A stretch of DNA of 64,000 bases from Flavilitoribacter nigricans DSM 23189 = NBRC 102662 (GCF_002646595.1 NZ_PDUD01000002.1:294102-358101); one strand, 5' to 3'. Positions 8,384-21,100 are shown, numbered from the stretch's first letter. The notes: generated from the sequence alone by a model not told the origin. Made by a program: numbers and translations.

Positions 8384-10807
8384 TTAAACTTTTTTACCTC
8401 CGACCCAGCGGCGGGCACCCCATTTGAGGATCACGGCCTCGATCATGGTCACCTGAATGGGTTTGGCGATATAATCATCCATACCGGCGGCGAGGCATTT
8501 CTCCCGGTCGCCCTCCAGCGCATTAGCCGTCATGGCAATTATCGTGGTGGGAGGCGAACTGCCGTTCTCCCCGGCGCGAAGCAGACTACTGGCTTCCAGT
8601 CCGTTCATAAGCGGCATCTGTACATCCATAAAGACCAGATCAAAATCCTGCGCTTCGAAGGCTTCGATCACCTTGCGACCATTGTCCACAAAACTGGCCT
8701 GATAGCCCAATCGCCTGAGAACGGCCCGCATCAGTTGCTGATTGATCGGATGGTCTTCAGCCACCAGGATATTCAGCGGCAGGCGTTCACTCAGGGCTTC
8801 CGTAGGGACATTGACTGCCGGCTCCCGCTGTGGCTCCGGCGGTAGGCCGGATTCCCGGGGATTCGGTAAGCTAAACGGAATGATCACCGTAAATACCGAA
8901 CCTCCGCCCAATTCACTCTCTACGTTTATACTACCGTTCATGATCTGGATCAGGCGGTGAATGATGGCCAGGCCCAATCCGGTACCCCCGTACTTCCGGT
9001 AGGTGGAGGTTTCGGCCTGGGTGAAGGGCTCGAACAGCCGGGTCAGTTGCTGGTCGGACATTCCAATCCCAGTGTCGCGGACTTCCATGCCCAGTTGTAT
9101 TTTCCCCTCGCCCACTCCGTGCCGGTACAGGTGCAGGCCCACCGATCCTTTCTGGGTAAATTTGATCGCATTACTCAGCAGGTTCAACAGGATCTGGCGC
9201 AGGCGGATCGGGTCTCCGTTCAGATAGCGCGGAACATCTTCATCGATCCTTTCCAGAAAGGCCAGATCCTTCTCCTGGAGAGATTCCCGCAACACCCCGA
9301 CCACTTCGCGAATGAGATCCGGCAAATTGAACAGGCGACTTTCCAACTGCATTTTTTCCGCTTCGATCTTGGACAGATCCAGAATATCGTTCAGAATGGC
9401 CACCAGGTTCTGGCCGCTCGATTTGATGGCGGTAAGGTATTCCGTCTGCTCCGGATTGAGGGGCGTTTTGGAAAGCAGGTCCGCCATACCGACTACGCCG
9501 TTCATCGGTGTCCGGATCTCGTGGCTCATAGTCGCCAGAAAATCGGTTTTGGCCTGACTGGCCGCCGAAGCTTCATCCGCAGTGCGTTTCTGTTCCTGGG
9601 CAAACTGGGCCACGTACTGCATACTCTGCCCCAACAGGAATCCCAGATAGGAAGTGAATTCCACAAAAGTATTCACCTGCCAAAGGTTGATATTATCACC
9701 TATGCTGTAAACGGCCATGAAGAACAGACAGGCAAATCCCACACGACCAAATCCCAGCCCGGGCCTTTCCTTTTCAAAACTTCGGAAGAATTGCCACATT
9801 CCGTAACACATGCTGAGAAAAATGATTGCCAGGAAAACGTTCAGCGTGCTGGAGAAAAAGGATACCGGTCCGAATATGGTCCAAAGACTGTATAGGGTAC
9901 AGAGCACCAGGGTAGCCCGGATCCACTGTCGCCGGATCACGTTGGGAAATAACAGTCCAGCGATCAGCCAGTATAACCCCAAACTCCAGTAGAGCGACAG
10001 GTATTCCAAACGCACCGTCAGGGCAAATGGCAGGTTCGGAAAGAGGTGGTGGAGCGGATAGTGCTCCGATCCCACGAGATAGTAGCTGTGCACGATGCAA
10101 AAAAGACTAAAAAAGAGAACGCCCTTTTCCTTCTTGCCCACAAACCAGAAGGCAAAGAGGAAAAAGCCCGTCATCAGGAAAAGTCCGAGGATCAGGAAAA
10201 TAAAAAAGAACCGTCGGTTCAGATCGTCGGCCAGGCGTTCACTGGCTCCGATCCGGATGGACTCCGTCACGCCTCCTTTGCGATGGTGGTAATTGCTGAT
10301 CTGGAGAATGAGGTCCAGCTCTCTGGCATTCGTTGTGATGTTTTTCACCTGGGGCAGCCAGTGAGGTTTACTGGATCGCCGGTCCCAACCGACCTGGCCG
10401 TTGGCGGCGACCTCCCGCCCGTTGACCCAGACTTTATAAGCGGTGAAAAAATCGGGTAGGAAGAGTCCCAGCAACGTATCCGGCTGCTGGTCCAGACTGA
10501 TCTTTAGACGGTAAGTAGCCTTGCCCCGGCCCGTTCTCTTTTTACCGGCGATCATTTTTCCGTTCCACAGGCTGGGAAATTTAATAGCTTCCGCTTCCGG
10601 CAATTGGTTAGGTTCCCGAAAGGCATCGGGGTCGAGCAATGTATCCCAATAGATCAGCCAGTTGCCATCCAGATCCTGTCCGGTTTTCAGCAACTGCTGT
10701 AACTTGAGGCTAATGTGTCCGTTTTCCGCCTTTTGCTGCTGGGAAAAGGCAGGAATGCTGATCAGACAGAATAGCGCGATCCACAATTTATTCGAAATAC
10801 AACACAT
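8384..10807 (-). CDS. Hybrid sensor histidine kinase/response regulator, 7TMR-DISM type (third of operon)
   Basis: Membrane sensor kinase of 807 aa with its own receiver domain. Order: signal peptide (LWIALFCLISIPAFSQ), periplasmic jelly-roll sensor domain (about 25-200, with KATYRLKISLDQQ and VWVNGREVAANG), seven-helix DISM membrane block (about 200-400), HisKA with phospho-acceptor His in [13 protein letters not shown], HATPase ([29 protein letters not shown]), and C-terminal receiver with Asp in DLVFMDVQMPLMNG. There is no DNA-binding or HPt domain, so output must go through another protein. The frame extends to a TTG at 10837, but the ATG at 10805-10807 starts cleanly at the signal peptide. 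It is last in a leftward three-gene paralogous operon, about 33 bp after the previous stop. Confidence 0.92.
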   Translation of the reverse strand: MCCISNKLWIALFCLISIPAFSQQQKAENGHISLKLQQLLKTGQDLDGNWLIYWDTLLDPDAFREPNQLPEAEAIKFPSLWNGKMIAGKKRTGRGKATYRLKISLDQQPDTLLGLFLPDFFTAYKVWVNGREVAANGQVGWDRRSSKPHWLPQVKNITTNARELDLILQISNYHHRKGGVTESIRIGASERLADDLNRRFFFIFLILGLFLMTGFFLFAFWFVGKKEKGVLFFSLFCIVHSYYLVGSEHYPLHHLFPNLPFALTVRLEYLSLYWSLGLYWLIAGLLFPNVIRRQWIRATLVLCTLYSLWTIFGPVSFFSSTLNVFLAIIFLSMCYGMWQFFRSFEKERPGLGFGRVGFACLFFMAVYSIGDNINLWQVNTFVEFTSYLGFLLGQSMQYVAQFAQEQKRTADEASAASQAKTDFLATMSHEIRTPMNGVVGMADLLSKTPLNPEQTEYLTAIKSSGQNLVAILNDILDLSKIEAEKMQLESRLFNLPDLIREVVGVLRESLQEKDLAFLERIDEDVPRYLNGDPIRLRQILLNLLSNAIKFTQKGSVGLHLYRHGVGEGKIQLGMEVRDTGIGMSDQQLTRLFEPFTQAETSTYRKYGGTGLGLAIIHRLIQIMNGSINVESELGGGSVFTVIIPFSLPNPRESGLPPEPQREPAVNVPTEALSERLPLNILVAEDHPINQQLMRAVLRRLGYQASFVDNGRKVIEAFEAQDFDLVFMDVQMPLMNGLEASSLLRAGENGSSPPTTIIAMTANALEGDREKCLAAGMDDYIAKPIQVTMIEAVILKWGARRWVGGKKV

Positions 10808-10840
10808 GGCTATTAAATTCACCGGAATACCGGCCAATGC

Positions 10841-13312
10841 TCACGTTTCACTTTTTACTTTTTTCGGGCGACCGATCCATTTGATAATCTCTTTTTCAAC
10901 GACATCCGAGTGTAACGGCTTCGTAATATAGGCATCCATACCGATCGACAGAGAACGCTCCTTATCACCCTGCATCGCATTGGCCGTCATAGCGATTATC
11001 ACAGGTCTCTCGTCCTCCGGAAACCGGAGCTGGATCTGGCGGGTAGTTTCGTAACCGTCCATCACCGGCATCTGGATATCCATAAAGATCAGGTCATATT
11101 TTATCTTTTCCAGGAGTTCCAGCGCAAGCTTTCCGTTTTCGGCGATCTCCACCTGGAAACCCATTTTTTCGAGAATGGCCCGCATCAGTTGCTGGTTGAT
11201 CGGGTGATCCTCCACCACCAGGATACGCTGCCGGACGCCGGGTTCGGGTGCTGCCGGCGGAGACAAAAATTCCTGATCGACCGAGACAATCTGCCCCCGG
11301 GACAGTTTGAAAGGAATGGTAACGGTAAACACGGTCCCCTCTCCCTCTTCGCTCGACACCTCGATGGTCCCGCCCATCATGCGGATCAATCGCTGGGAAA
11401 TTGCTAATCCCAGGCCCGTGCCTCCGTACTTGCGGAAAGTTGAGGGAGCCGCCTGATTGAAAGGAATAAATAACCGGCCGAGTTGCTGATCAGACATACC
11501 AATCCCGGTATCTTTTATTTCAAAACTGATCCAGGTCCGATCTGCCTGTTTTTTATCCACCTTTACCGAAACCCGGATCTCACCGCGTTCCGTAAACTTA
11601 GTTGCGTTATTGATCAGATTGAGCAGTACCTGGCGTACCCGGCCCACATCGCCTTCCAGGGTATCGGGCAGATCGTTATCCAGTTGAAAGTAAAATTTGA
11701 TGTCGTTCTTTTGCAGACTTTCGTGCATCAGGGTCCGCAGTTCCTTCAATAGCTCCAGCAGGGAAAACGGAGCCATTTCTAGGTTCATTTTGTCCGCTTC
11801 GATCTTGGACAGGTCCAATACATCGCTCACGATGGCCATCAGGTTCTGGCCGCTGAGCTTAATGGCTCCCAGATATTGCTTCTGCTCCGAGTTCAGATCC
11901 GTCTTAGCCAGAAGATCAGCCATACCGATCACCCCGTTCATCGGGGTCCGGATCTCATGGCTCATGGTAGCCAGGAAAACGGATTTGGCGCGATTGGCCA
12001 CATCTGCCGCCAGGGCCTTTTCCCGGTAGCTTGCCGCAAAACGGGCTACAAAATATAAACCCTGGAAAAACAGAAAGCCGAAATAGGCAATGATCTCCAC
12101 ATAGGCATTGACTACCCAGACGTTGAAGTTATCCCCCAAGGTGTAGACACTGGTGAAGAACAGAAAAGCATAAGCGATCCGGGCGTACAATACACCGGGC
12201 TGATGGCGAAGGGAAGTTTTCAGGATAGCCCAGGCACCGAAGACCAGACTAAATACCGTCACCAGATGAAAGATCCGCACGGTATAGGTAAATCCGTAGA
12301 TCGGTCCCACCAAGGTCCACACGCTAAAAGCCGTACAGATCCAGAATATGGCGCGTACCGCCGAATGTTTTACGCGATCCGGAAAGATCGCCCGGCCGAT
12401 CTGCCAGTATAACCCGAGGATCCAGTAAAAGGTCAGGTATTCGATACGGATGGCCCACTGAAAAGGATAATCCATGAACAGGTGATGCAACGGGTAGTGC
12501 TCCGAGCCCACCGTGTAATAGGCGTTGGCCAGGCAAAACAGACTGAATACCAGTAATCCTTTTTCCCGGTATCCGGCCAGCACAAAAGCCAATAGGGAAA
12601 ATCCGGTCATCAGGAAAAGCCCCATGATCAGGAACAGGATGAAATACCGGTTTTCCAGCTGGTTCTGTAATTTATTATAACTGCCCAGCCAGACCGGCTC
12701 CGCCGGTCCGCCTTTATAATGGTGGAAATTCGCGATCTGCAGGACGATATCCAGATCCGTTCCCTGCGTGCGGAAGGGCTGTACCTGCGGCAGCCAGTGC
12801 GGAGTGGTTTCCGCGCGGGTAGCGCCTACCCGGCCGTTGTGCGCTACCGGTTCACCGTTGACCCAGAGCTGATAGGCGGAATAAAAGTCCGGGACCATCA
12901 GCGCCAGGTAGGATCCGGCCCGCTGATCCAGGCGGACCCGAAGCCGGTAGGTAGCGACCCCGAAACAGACCCGCGCCCGGTGGAATCGCTCCATATTATT
13001 CCAGACCTTCGGGAAACTAACGTATTCGGGAGCCGGCAGCTGCGCGGAACCCGAAAGTTCCTGCGGCGACAGCAGGGTATCCCAGTAAACTTCCCACTCC
13101 CCGTTGAGCATCCGGGGCGCGTCCAAAATATCTTCTGTGGAAAAAGTAGCCTGCCCCCGGTGAATATCCACGGACTGGCCGGAAAGGGAAAAAGCGGTGA
13201 AGAGTAGACAAAAGAACGCTAAGGGTTTGCAGCCGACAGCAGCGAATATCGCTTTACCGGGGCCGAAACCTGCAATTAATAGTCGTTTTCTATCTCGTCT
13301 TTTGTTTCCCAT
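10841..13312 (-). CDS. Hybrid sensor histidine kinase/response regulator, 7TMR-DISM type (second of operon)
   Basis: Paralogue of its two neighbours, 823 aa from the ATG at 13310-13312. It has the same order of parts: signal segment ([17 protein letters not shown]), ligand-binding jelly roll ([29 protein letters not shown]), 7TM block with the shared [12 protein letters not shown] loop, HisKA ([21 protein letters not shown]), HATPase ([29 protein letters not shown]) and receiver ([14 protein letters not shown]). The chosen start overlaps the end of the upstream kinase by 23 bp, which points to translational coupling. The frame is open further upstream to 13399, but that part lies entirely inside the upstream gene. 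Confidence 0.92.
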   Translation of the reverse strand: MGNKRRDRKRLLIAGFGPGKAIFAAVGCKPLAFFCLLFTAFSLSGQSVDIHRGQATFSTEDILDAPRMLNGEWEVYWDTLLSPQELSGSAQLPAPEYVSFPKVWNNMERFHRARVCFGVATYRLRVRLDQRAGSYLALMVPDFYSAYQLWVNGEPVAHNGRVGATRAETTPHWLPQVQPFRTQGTDLDIVLQIANFHHYKGGPAEPVWLGSYNKLQNQLENRYFILFLIMGLFLMTGFSLLAFVLAGYREKGLLVFSLFCLANAYYTVGSEHYPLHHLFMDYPFQWAIRIEYLTFYWILGLYWQIGRAIFPDRVKHSAVRAIFWICTAFSVWTLVGPIYGFTYTVRIFHLVTVFSLVFGAWAILKTSLRHQPGVLYARIAYAFLFFTSVYTLGDNFNVWVVNAYVEIIAYFGFLFFQGLYFVARFAASYREKALAADVANRAKSVFLATMSHEIRTPMNGVIGMADLLAKTDLNSEQKQYLGAIKLSGQNLMAIVSDVLDLSKIEADKMNLEMAPFSLLELLKELRTLMHESLQKNDIKFYFQLDNDLPDTLEGDVGRVRQVLLNLINNATKFTERGEIRVSVKVDKKQADRTWISFEIKDTGIGMSDQQLGRLFIPFNQAAPSTFRKYGGTGLGLAISQRLIRMMGGTIEVSSEEGEGTVFTVTIPFKLSRGQIVSVDQEFLSPPAAPEPGVRQRILVVEDHPINQQLMRAILEKMGFQVEIAENGKLALELLEKIKYDLIFMDIQMPVMDGYETTRQIQLRFPEDERPVIIAMTANAMQGDKERSLSIGMDAYITKPLHSDVVEKEIIKWIGRPKKVKSET

Positions 13313-15707
13313 TTTTAGAGAGTTGCTCTCTATATCCCAACCACCGCCGGATGACCTGTTCGATGGTTTGCATATCCAGGGGTTTGGTAATATAAGCATT
13401 CATTCCGGCGGCCAGACAACGCTCGCGTTCCCCCCGCAGGGCGTTGGCGGTCATAGCAATAATAACTGGTCTTATCGGTTCCGGATAGGTAGCAATTATT
13501 TCCTTGGTTGTCTGATACCCATCTTTTACCGGCATTTGCAGATCCATAAAGATCAGGTCATATCTTTTTCGTTCCAGGTATTCCAGAGCCTCCTGTCCTT
13601 GTTCCGCCACATCAGCCTGGAAACCGAGTTTGGCCAAAATAGCCTTCATCAACTCCTGGTTGATGGGATGATCCTCCACTACCAGGATATTCCGGGTACG
13701 CAGCAGATCCTTGCCGTTCTCGATCAGGTTGGTTTCGCTCTGCGGCCCGGGAGCTTCAACGGGCTTGAAGGGCAGCGTTGCCCGGAAGGTAGAACCCAGC
13801 CCCAACTCACTTTGCACCTGGATGTGCCCTTTCATCAATTCGATGAGCTGCTGGGTGATCGTCAGTCCCAGTCCGGTTCCCCCGTATTTGCGGGTAGTGG
13901 AGGCATCGCCCTGGGTGTACGGCATAAACAGCCGATCTAGTTGCATCGTGGAGATGCCGATCCCCGTATCACTGATAGAGAACTGTAGCCAGACCTTATT
14001 CCGATTCTCTTTTATCTTTTCAACCGTCAGACAGACTTCTCCTTCTTCGGTAAATTTAATTGCGTTACTCAACAGATTGATCAGCACCTGCCGCACCCGG
14101 ATGGGGTCTCCTTCCAGCCATTCCCGGACATTTTCTTCCACCCGGCAATTCAGGCGAATATCCTTTTTGGAAATGCTTTCCCACATCAGCCCCATCACCT
14201 CGTCCAGCAGATCGGTCAGACTGAACACCTGGTTTTCCAGATTCATCTTATTCGCCTCGATCTTGGAGAGGTCAAGGATGTCATTAACGATGGCCACCAG
14301 GTTCTTTCCGCTGACCATAATGGCGTTCAGGTACTGCTTTTGCTCTCGATCCAGTTCGGTTTTGGCCAGCAGATCGGCCATCCCGATCACGCCGTTCATG
14401 GGTGTACGAATTTCGTGGCTCATGGTTGCCAGGAAATTGGATTTCGCCTTATTCGCGGCTTCGGCCGAGGCCGTGGTATCCTTGTGCACTTTTGCGAATT
14501 TGGTCACAAAATGCAGGCTCTGAAAAAGTAAAAAGCCGAGGTAGGGTCCGACCTGCACCAAGGAATTGGTTTGCCAGAGGCCAAGGTGATCGCCCGAGGA
14601 ATAAGCCATTATGAAGAAAACAAAACCGAACGCCAGGGAAGCGTAATCCGCAGACCGATCCCCCGAACGCCAATTGGCAATCGCGGTATAGATGCCAAAA
14701 ACGATGCTGAAGAACATCAGCACGTGGAACCCATTGAACAGAAAAGTAAACCAGTGAATGGGGGTAAGTAAGGTGAAAAGGCCGTAAGCCAGACAAATAC
14801 GCACCACCCAGCGGGTTAGTTTTTCGGTGACGTATTTCGGATAGATCAATTGAGTGAATTTCCAGTAATAACCGACACTCGCGAAGATGGAGAGGTATTC
14901 CAGCCGAATGCCCACCTCGAAAGGCATCCACGGCAGCAGATTGTGGATCGGATAGTTTTCCGAGCCGACAATATAATAGCTGTGGATCATACAGAAGATA
15001 CCGAACAGCAGGATCCCTTTATCCCGCTGATCCGTTGCCCAGAATGTAAACAGGAAAAACCCGGTCATCAAAAACAATCCGAAAATGATATGGATGAAAT
15101 TGAAATTCATATTCCAGTCATCCTGCATCAGATTATTTGGACCGAGGGTAATGGATTCGGCAGCGCCACCTTTATAATGGTAAAAGTTGGAGATCTGGAG
15201 CAGGATATCGATCTCCTGCCCTTCCACTTCAAAACTCCTCACCTGGGGCCGCCAGTACGGCCGCATGGAACTTTTGGTGGTGCCGGTGTGCCCGTTCTGC
15301 GCGAAGGGTTTCCCGTTGATCCACATTTCGTAGGCGGAGTAAAAATCGGGGATAAAAAGCGCTAGGAGGGTATCCGTCGGGCGATCCAGATGTATCTGTA
15401 GGCGGTAGGTTGCATAACCGAATCCCGAGCGAGGGGTACCTTCCTTCCCCGGGACACGGTTCCAGATCTGCGGGAAAGGGGTCAATTCCTTCAGATCGGG
15501 GTCCAGCAGCGGCAGATCCTGTGGTTCGAGGAGGGTGTCCCAGTAGACTTGCCAGGTACCGTCCAGATTGGATATCTGCGTCAACGCCGTTTCCGTGGCG
15601 AGCCTGACCTCTCCGTTCTGTATGTCTACAGAACTGCCATTGGTCTGTCCTTGTGCAAAGGTCAAACTCAATATTCCTAATGTGAATATAGTAACGACGC
15701 GAACCAT
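13290..15707 (-). CDS. Hybrid sensor histidine kinase/response regulator, 7TMR-DISM type (first of operon)
   Basis: First gene of the three-kinase operon, 805 aa. The signal peptide covers about 1-20 ([17 protein letters not shown]). The periplasmic jelly-roll domain (about 25-195) carries [13 protein letters not shown] and [12 protein letters not shown]. The DISM 7TM block spans about 200-405. HisKA has His431 in [13 protein letters not shown]; HATPase has [20 protein letters not shown] and GGTGLGLTI; the receiver (about 675-795) has its phospho-Asp in [14 protein letters not shown]. No output domain is present. The three proteins differ most in the sensor half, so they may read related but distinct, possibly carbohydrate-like, ligands. 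The operon's promoter should lie in 15708-15900; I could not pin it down. Confidence 0.93.
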   Translation of the reverse strand: MVRVVTIFTLGILSLTFAQGQTNGSSVDIQNGEVRLATETALTQISNLDGTWQVYWDTLLEPQDLPLLDPDLKELTPFPQIWNRVPGKEGTPRSGFGYATYRLQIHLDRPTDTLLALFIPDFYSAYEMWINGKPFAQNGHTGTTKSSMRPYWRPQVRSFEVEGQEIDILLQISNFYHYKGGAAESITLGPNNLMQDDWNMNFNFIHIIFGLFLMTGFFLFTFWATDQRDKGILLFGIFCMIHSYYIVGSENYPIHNLLPWMPFEVGIRLEYLSIFASVGYYWKFTQLIYPKYVTEKLTRWVVRICLAYGLFTLLTPIHWFTFLFNGFHVLMFFSIVFGIYTAIANWRSGDRSADYASLAFGFVFFIMAYSSGDHLGLWQTNSLVQVGPYLGFLLFQSLHFVTKFAKVHKDTTASAEAANKAKSNFLATMSHEIRTPMNGVIGMADLLAKTELDREQKQYLNAIMVSGKNLVAIVNDILDLSKIEANKMNLENQVFSLTDLLDEVMGLMWESISKKDIRLNCRVEENVREWLEGDPIRVRQVLINLLSNAIKFTEEGEVCLTVEKIKENRNKVWLQFSISDTGIGISTMQLDRLFMPYTQGDASTTRKYGGTGLGLTITQQLIELMKGHIQVQSELGLGSTFRATLPFKPVEAPGPQSETNLIENGKDLLRTRNILVVEDHPINQELMKAILAKLGFQADVAEQGQEALEYLERKRYDLIFMDLQMPVKDGYQTTKEIIATYPEPIRPVIIAMTANALRGERERCLAAGMNAYITKPLDMQTIEQVIRRWLGYREQLSKNGKQKTR

Positions 15708-16217
15708 TCATTTAGCAAATTAAACAATGAAATGGCTGAGTGTGTGTTCTTTAGCTAATTGTAGAAAAATGTAGTATTACAAAGAATAAATAGGGCTGTC
15801 CTAAATTCTATCTAAGCTTGTTAGGCTATGAATTGTGATCCAAAAAATAGTACTTGGTGAGGCGTGTGTTCGACTGACTACAAAGTTGCAAAAAAAATGA
15901 TACTAAACCAATTCTAATTTCACAAGTTGTCCGCCAGCGGTTAATAAACCAGGTGTCCGGCGCTGATCGCCAAAAGCACATAGTGTACGAAATTCCGCAA
16001 TTTGCAACCCATATTCCCCCGATCATCCTGCTTACCGGTAGAATGTCGGGTTAAAAGACAACTCAGTTGGGTTTGCTTAAAGTGGTTTATCTACCGGCCA
16101 CTGGTAAAAAACAGGAGGTAGCAAAAACAATAATCTGGCCGGCAATATATTGCTTTATCGACCATGATTAGCACGCTCCTTTATACCTGTTATTCTTTCC
16201 GGTACAGTTTGTGGTAA
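15708..16217. other. Intergenic stretch without a recognisable gene
   Basis: About 510 bp between the start of the kinase operon and the end of the TPR lipoprotein gene. A 66-codon minus-strand frame here (15826-16026) has no family features. The kinase promoter is expected here, but no clean TAnnTTTG box was found. Confidence 0.5.
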
Positions 16218-17846
16218 TTAGAGATATGTTTCGTCCGTCCCGTTGGTAATTTCTTCGAGTATAGTCTTAATCTCGTTAACGGTTTTTTCATCACTAAGTT
16301 GCTTTGCAGCCAATAATTTTCCCCGAAGTGCCCGCACCCGGCGGGGACCGCGGTCCAGGCTGCGATCAAACTGGGCGATCGCCTCTTCCGGCCGTTCCTG
16401 CTCCAGCAGCCACTCTCCGTACAGTTCAAAGGACGGCATCACGATCACCGGGGGTCCGTAGGAATAGTCCAGCGTTGCCTCCAGATCGGCCGCTTCGGCG
16501 ATCAGTTGCTCGGCCATTTCCGGCTTCTCCAGCAGCCGGGCGTACAAACTGCGCAATTGCAGTTCCATTACCCGGACCTGATCGATGTCCAGCTGGTTGG
16601 CTTTGTAATTGCCGGTGGGAGCTGCCGAGCACAGTGGCGTACCGCGATCGCTGATCTGGAGGGAGGCTGCCTGGCGCTTATCTTCCAGTTCCCTGATCAG
16701 CCCTTCCAGTTTTTCTTTATCCTGCTGCCGAAAGGCTTTCATGCCTTCCACCACCTGTTGAATGCCCTGATCGACGATCGACAGATCGCTAACATCCACC
16801 TGAATATCCTTGAATGCTCCTTTCCAGTCGCCGGATTCCACCAGATAGTTTCCCTTCATGGAAATGAGATAGGAGCGGGCCGACACGGAAGGTAGTTCTT
16901 CGGTGTATTGTACCATTTTCCGCAAAATATCTCCGGCGGCTTCCAGCTGATCTTTTTGCAAATGTCCGTACATCAACCAGGAAAAAGCGTGGTAAGAGCG
17001 GGCGTCATTGTCGAGCCCCAGCCGTTCCATGCGCTTGACGCTGGCCCCGTAGGAAGCGATATTGGCGCTGACCACTTCATCCCACATCCCCATCGCTACG
17101 TAGATGTGCGAAGGCATATGAAGCGCGTGGGCGGCATCCGGTGCTACTTTGGAATAACTATTGGCCGCTTTGATCGCCATGGCGGCATGTTCCGGATCGT
17201 CGTAAGCATGGATCATATAGTGCAATGCACCGGGATGGTTGGGATTTTCCTCCAGGATACCTTTCGCGATCTGCGCTCCCTGGCCGTATACTTCGTAATC
17301 CCGACCGACCGGTACGGCGCCCAGCAGCGATAAGGCGTAAAAAGCCGCCACTTCGTGATTGCCGGGGTATTTCCGGTGAAGTTCCTCCATACGACCGGCA
17401 TAAGCCGAATCCCGCACCACTTTCTCTCCCTCTCCGTAAAGGATATCGGCGGCAGCCATCAGATCCGCTTCCAGTTCGGAGCCGGTTTTGGCCTGCCGGG
17501 CTTCGGGAGTTTCGGCCAGCTTTTGCAGGGCTGCCCGGCCATCTTCCAGCTTTTGCCGGCGCCAGAGCGGGTGATTGTACGTCATGGCTTCTCCCCAGAA
17601 GGCCATAGCCATATCCGGATCAGCAGCCTGGGCTTCGAGAAATGCCTTTTTGGCGTCGTCATATTCAAAGCTATGCAGCAGGAGCAGTCCCCGTTGAAAA
17701 TGCGGTTGGGCCTCGTCCTTACCACTCGGTTGGAAATGGATCTCCCCCAGGTGGTTTTCCGTCGCATCGGGCGCTTCCTGTTTGCAGGAGAAACAGATCA
17801 GGGAAATGAGCAGTAAAAAAGCAGTTTGGGTACGGAGAAGTTGCAT
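16218..17846 (-). CDS. TPR-repeat lipoprotein
   Basis: 542-aa predicted lipoprotein: signal peptide TAFLLLISLICFSC with lipidated Cys21. The mature part is made of tetratricopeptide-type helical pairs (for example HFQRGLLLLHSFEYDDAKKAFLEAQAADPDMAMAFWGEA). It contains two conserved His-rich stretches, HPGALHYMIHAYDDPEHA (about 203-220) and AAHALHMPSHIYVAMGMWDE, which recur in a widespread family of uncharacterised TPR proteins. The His pattern hints at metal or ligand binding, but this is inference. It is transcribed alone, divergent from the fusion enzyme at 18171. Confidence 0.82.
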   Translation of the reverse strand: MQLLRTQTAFLLLISLICFSCKQEAPDATENHLGEIHFQPSGKDEAQPHFQRGLLLLHSFEYDDAKKAFLEAQAADPDMAMAFWGEAMTYNHPLWRRQKLEDGRAALQKLAETPEARQAKTGSELEADLMAAADILYGEGEKVVRDSAYAGRMEELHRKYPGNHEVAAFYALSLLGAVPVGRDYEVYGQGAQIAKGILEENPNHPGALHYMIHAYDDPEHAAMAIKAANSYSKVAPDAAHALHMPSHIYVAMGMWDEVVSANIASYGASVKRMERLGLDNDARSYHAFSWLMYGHLQKDQLEAAGDILRKMVQYTEELPSVSARSYLISMKGNYLVESGDWKGAFKDIQVDVSDLSIVDQGIQQVVEGMKAFRQQDKEKLEGLIRELEDKRQAASLQISDRGTPLCSAAPTGNYKANQLDIDQVRVMELQLRSLYARLLEKPEMAEQLIAEAADLEATLDYSYGPPVIVMPSFELYGEWLLEQERPEEAIAQFDRSLDRGPRRVRALRGKLLAAKQLSDEKTVNEIKTILEEITNGTDETYL

Positions 17847-18170
17847 GGCTTAGATATTTTAACGGATAATATTAGGTAGACCTTGGAATCAGAAGCCCCG
17901 GATCATTTGCGGCTACAGGAGGCCGGATTTTGCCCGCTGCCGGTTGTCACTGCCGCAATTCCGCTGCTTTTCCAATCCGAATTAAAGATAAGATAATCCA
18001 CGGTTAGACCAAAGCTCACGAAAAATTCCAGCGCGGAAGGCCGTTTGCCTAAAGTATCCGTTTGCCGACGAAAACCGCGGGGATAAATCGCCCGCTTGTT
18101 TTGGCGCTTACCGGCAAACATTACTATTTTGTCCCTGGAATTCAGCAATTCACATCGACTACTAGCTCAA
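17847..18170. other. Divergent promoter region without a gene
   Basis: 324 bp between the divergent TPR lipoprotein and fusion-enzyme genes; promoters for both must lie here. The small frames present are not convincing. The open frame reading into 18171 from a TTG at 18096 has no family similarity. Confidence 0.4.
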
Positions 18171-21100
18171 ATGACCACTTCTTACCAAATTACCACCGCA
18201 GACGCTCAACTCTGGATAGAAAAACACTGGAGTCTGGCCGTACGGACCATCAGGCCGTTACCCGGCGAGGTTGATCTCAATTTCTACGTGGAAACTGAAG
18301 ATGACAAAGCCTTTACCTTTAAGGTCAGCCGGCCGCAGGCCGATGAGGAAGCCGTAGATTTCCAGCAGGAAGCGCTCCAGTGGCTGATCCAGCATACCCT
18401 GCCTATTGAACTCCCCTACCCCATTCCCAACCATCAGGATCAGATGCTTACCCTCGAACAGGATGAACAGGGCGAAGAGCGCGTGCTGAGAATGGTGCAA
18501 TGGGTGCCCGGTAAAGTACTCGCCAAAACCAATCCGAAATCGCTGGACCTGCTCTACCAGATGGGCGAAGCATCCGGCGCTCTCTGTAAAGCGCTGCAGG
18601 GTTTTGACCATCCCGCCGGTCACCGCTTTTTCAAATGGGACCTGGCCCGGCTGCCCTGGATAAGCGATCATCTGGACAAGATCAGGGATACGGACCGACG
18701 GGCCCTGGTAGAATATTTCATCGATGCGTTTCACCGGAAAGTAGCGCCGGTGCTCCCCCAACTCCGCACCAGCATTATCCACAATGATGCTAACGACTAC
18801 AATGTACTGGTCAGATATGTAGGTTCGAGGCCGGTGATCAACGGCGTTATCGATTTCGGTGATGCCATCCACACCCAGACGGTGAACGATCTGGCAATCG
18901 CCATTGCCTACGGCATTATGGACAAACCCAATCCGCTGGAAGCCGCGGCCGTCATGGTAGCGGGGTTCCACGCCAGCCTGCCGCTGGAGCCGGAAGAAGT
19001 CGAGTTGCTGTATTATCTGATCGGTGGACGCCTAGCCGTTTCGGTCACCAATGCCGCCGTCAACAAAGATGTGGAACCGGAAAATACCTACCTGCTCATC
19101 AGCGAACGTCCGGCCTGGGAACTTTTGCAAAAGTGGAGCGCCATCCCCGCAGCTCTGGCGCACTACACCTTCCGCCAGACCTGCGGCTGGGAAGCCTGCC
19201 CCCGGGCAGCGATTTTCCGCGAGTGGGCGGCTACTTACGATGAAGCGCCCTTTGTGCTGGATGTTGATCCGGTTGATAACCGAATTACGGCCCTGGACCT
19301 GCGCGTGGGAAGTTCTGAATTCGGCAATAACGAGAGCTTTAACCGGATCGATCGCTTCGACCGGACCATTCAACGGATGCTCGAAGATGCCGAAGCGGAC
19401 CTGGGGATCGGCGGTTACGGTGAAGTACGGCCTTTCTACACTACTGATGCCTACCAGGTAGCCGGCAACAACGGTCCGGAATGGCGCACGGTGCACCTGG
19501 GACTGGATGTATGGGGCGAAGCCGGTTTACCCGTGGTGGCTCCGGTAGCCGGAAAAATTCACAGTATTCAGGATAATCAGGGGGATTGTGACTACGGTCC
19601 TACCATCATCCTGGAACATGAGGTCCGGGAAGATCTGACCTTTTATACCCTGTACGGACACCTCAGCGCCGATTCCCTCGACGGTAAGCAGATCGGGGAC
19701 GCAGTACAGGCCGGCCAGGTCATCGCCCATATCGGGAATTATCCGGTCAACGGGAACTGGCCGCCGCATCTGCACTTTCAGATTATGCTGGACCTCCTGG
19801 AATGGGAAGGCGACTTTCCGGGCGTAGCTTTTCCCGAGCAACGGGAAGTGTGGATGAGCATTTGCCCGGACCCCGCCCTGATCCAGCCCCGGGACCTGCC
19901 CGTTGCAACAACGGCGGCGGATAGCGGGGAGATCCGGCGCACCCGGGACGTACACCTGGGTAAAAGCCTGAGCATATCCTACGACGCGCCGCTCCACATC
20001 GTTCGGGGTTTCGGTCCTTATCTTTACGATGTCAACGGCCGCCGGTATCTGGATACCGTCAACAATGTTGCCCACGTAGGACACGAACATCCAAGGGTGG
20101 TCCGGGCCGGTCAGCGCCAGATGGGTATCCTGAATACCAATACCCGCTATCTGCACGAGAACATCACCGCACTGGCCAAAGAATTGCTGGCCACTATGCC
20201 TCCGGAACTGTCGGTCGTACATTTCGTCAATTCCGGAAGTGAAGCGAACGAACTGGCCCTGCGCATGGCCCGCACCTGGCGGGGACATACCGATATGATC
20301 GCCGTCGAGGTCGGTTACCACGGCAATACTGGAGCCGTGATCGACGTAAGCTCCTACAAATTTGACGGTCGGGGCGGCCAGGGCGTACCACCGAATACCC
20401 AGATCGTACCGATCCCGGACACTTACCGCGGTCTGTACCGGGGAAATGATCCCCAGGCGGGTTCCAAATACGCCGCTCACCTGGACGAAGTTATTGACCG
20501 GATCGGGCAGGCGGATCGGGCTGTTGCCGGCTTCATCTGCGAAAGTATTCTCAGTTGCGGCGGGCAGATTGAACTGCCGGCGGGATATCTGCGGGAAGCT
20601 TACCGCAAGGTGAGAGCGGCCGGCGGATTGTGCATCGCCGATGAGGTGCAGGTCGGCTTTGGTCGCGTCGGTTCTCATTTCTGGGGTTTTGAACTGCAGG
20701 GAGTAGTGCCCGATATTGTCACCATGGGAAAACCCATGGGCAACGGCCATCCGCTGGCAGCCGTCGTCTGCCGGCCGGAAGTAGCCGAAGCTTTCGCCAA
20801 CGGGATGGAATATTTCAACACCTTCGGCGGTAATCCCGTATCCTGTGCGATCGGGCGGGCCGTTTTACAGGTGATCCGGGAGGAAGGCCTGCAGGAAAAT
20901 GCCCTGAATACCGGAGCTTATCTACGCCAGGGACTGCTGGAGCTTCAGAACCGCTACGAGATCATCGGCGACGTTCGCGGGCCGGGATTTTTTCAGGGTA
21001 TCGAGCTGGTCCGGCACCGGGAGACCCTTACCCCCGCTGCCGCCGAGACGACCTATATTGCCAACCGTATGCGTCAACTGGGCATCCTGATGAGTACCGA

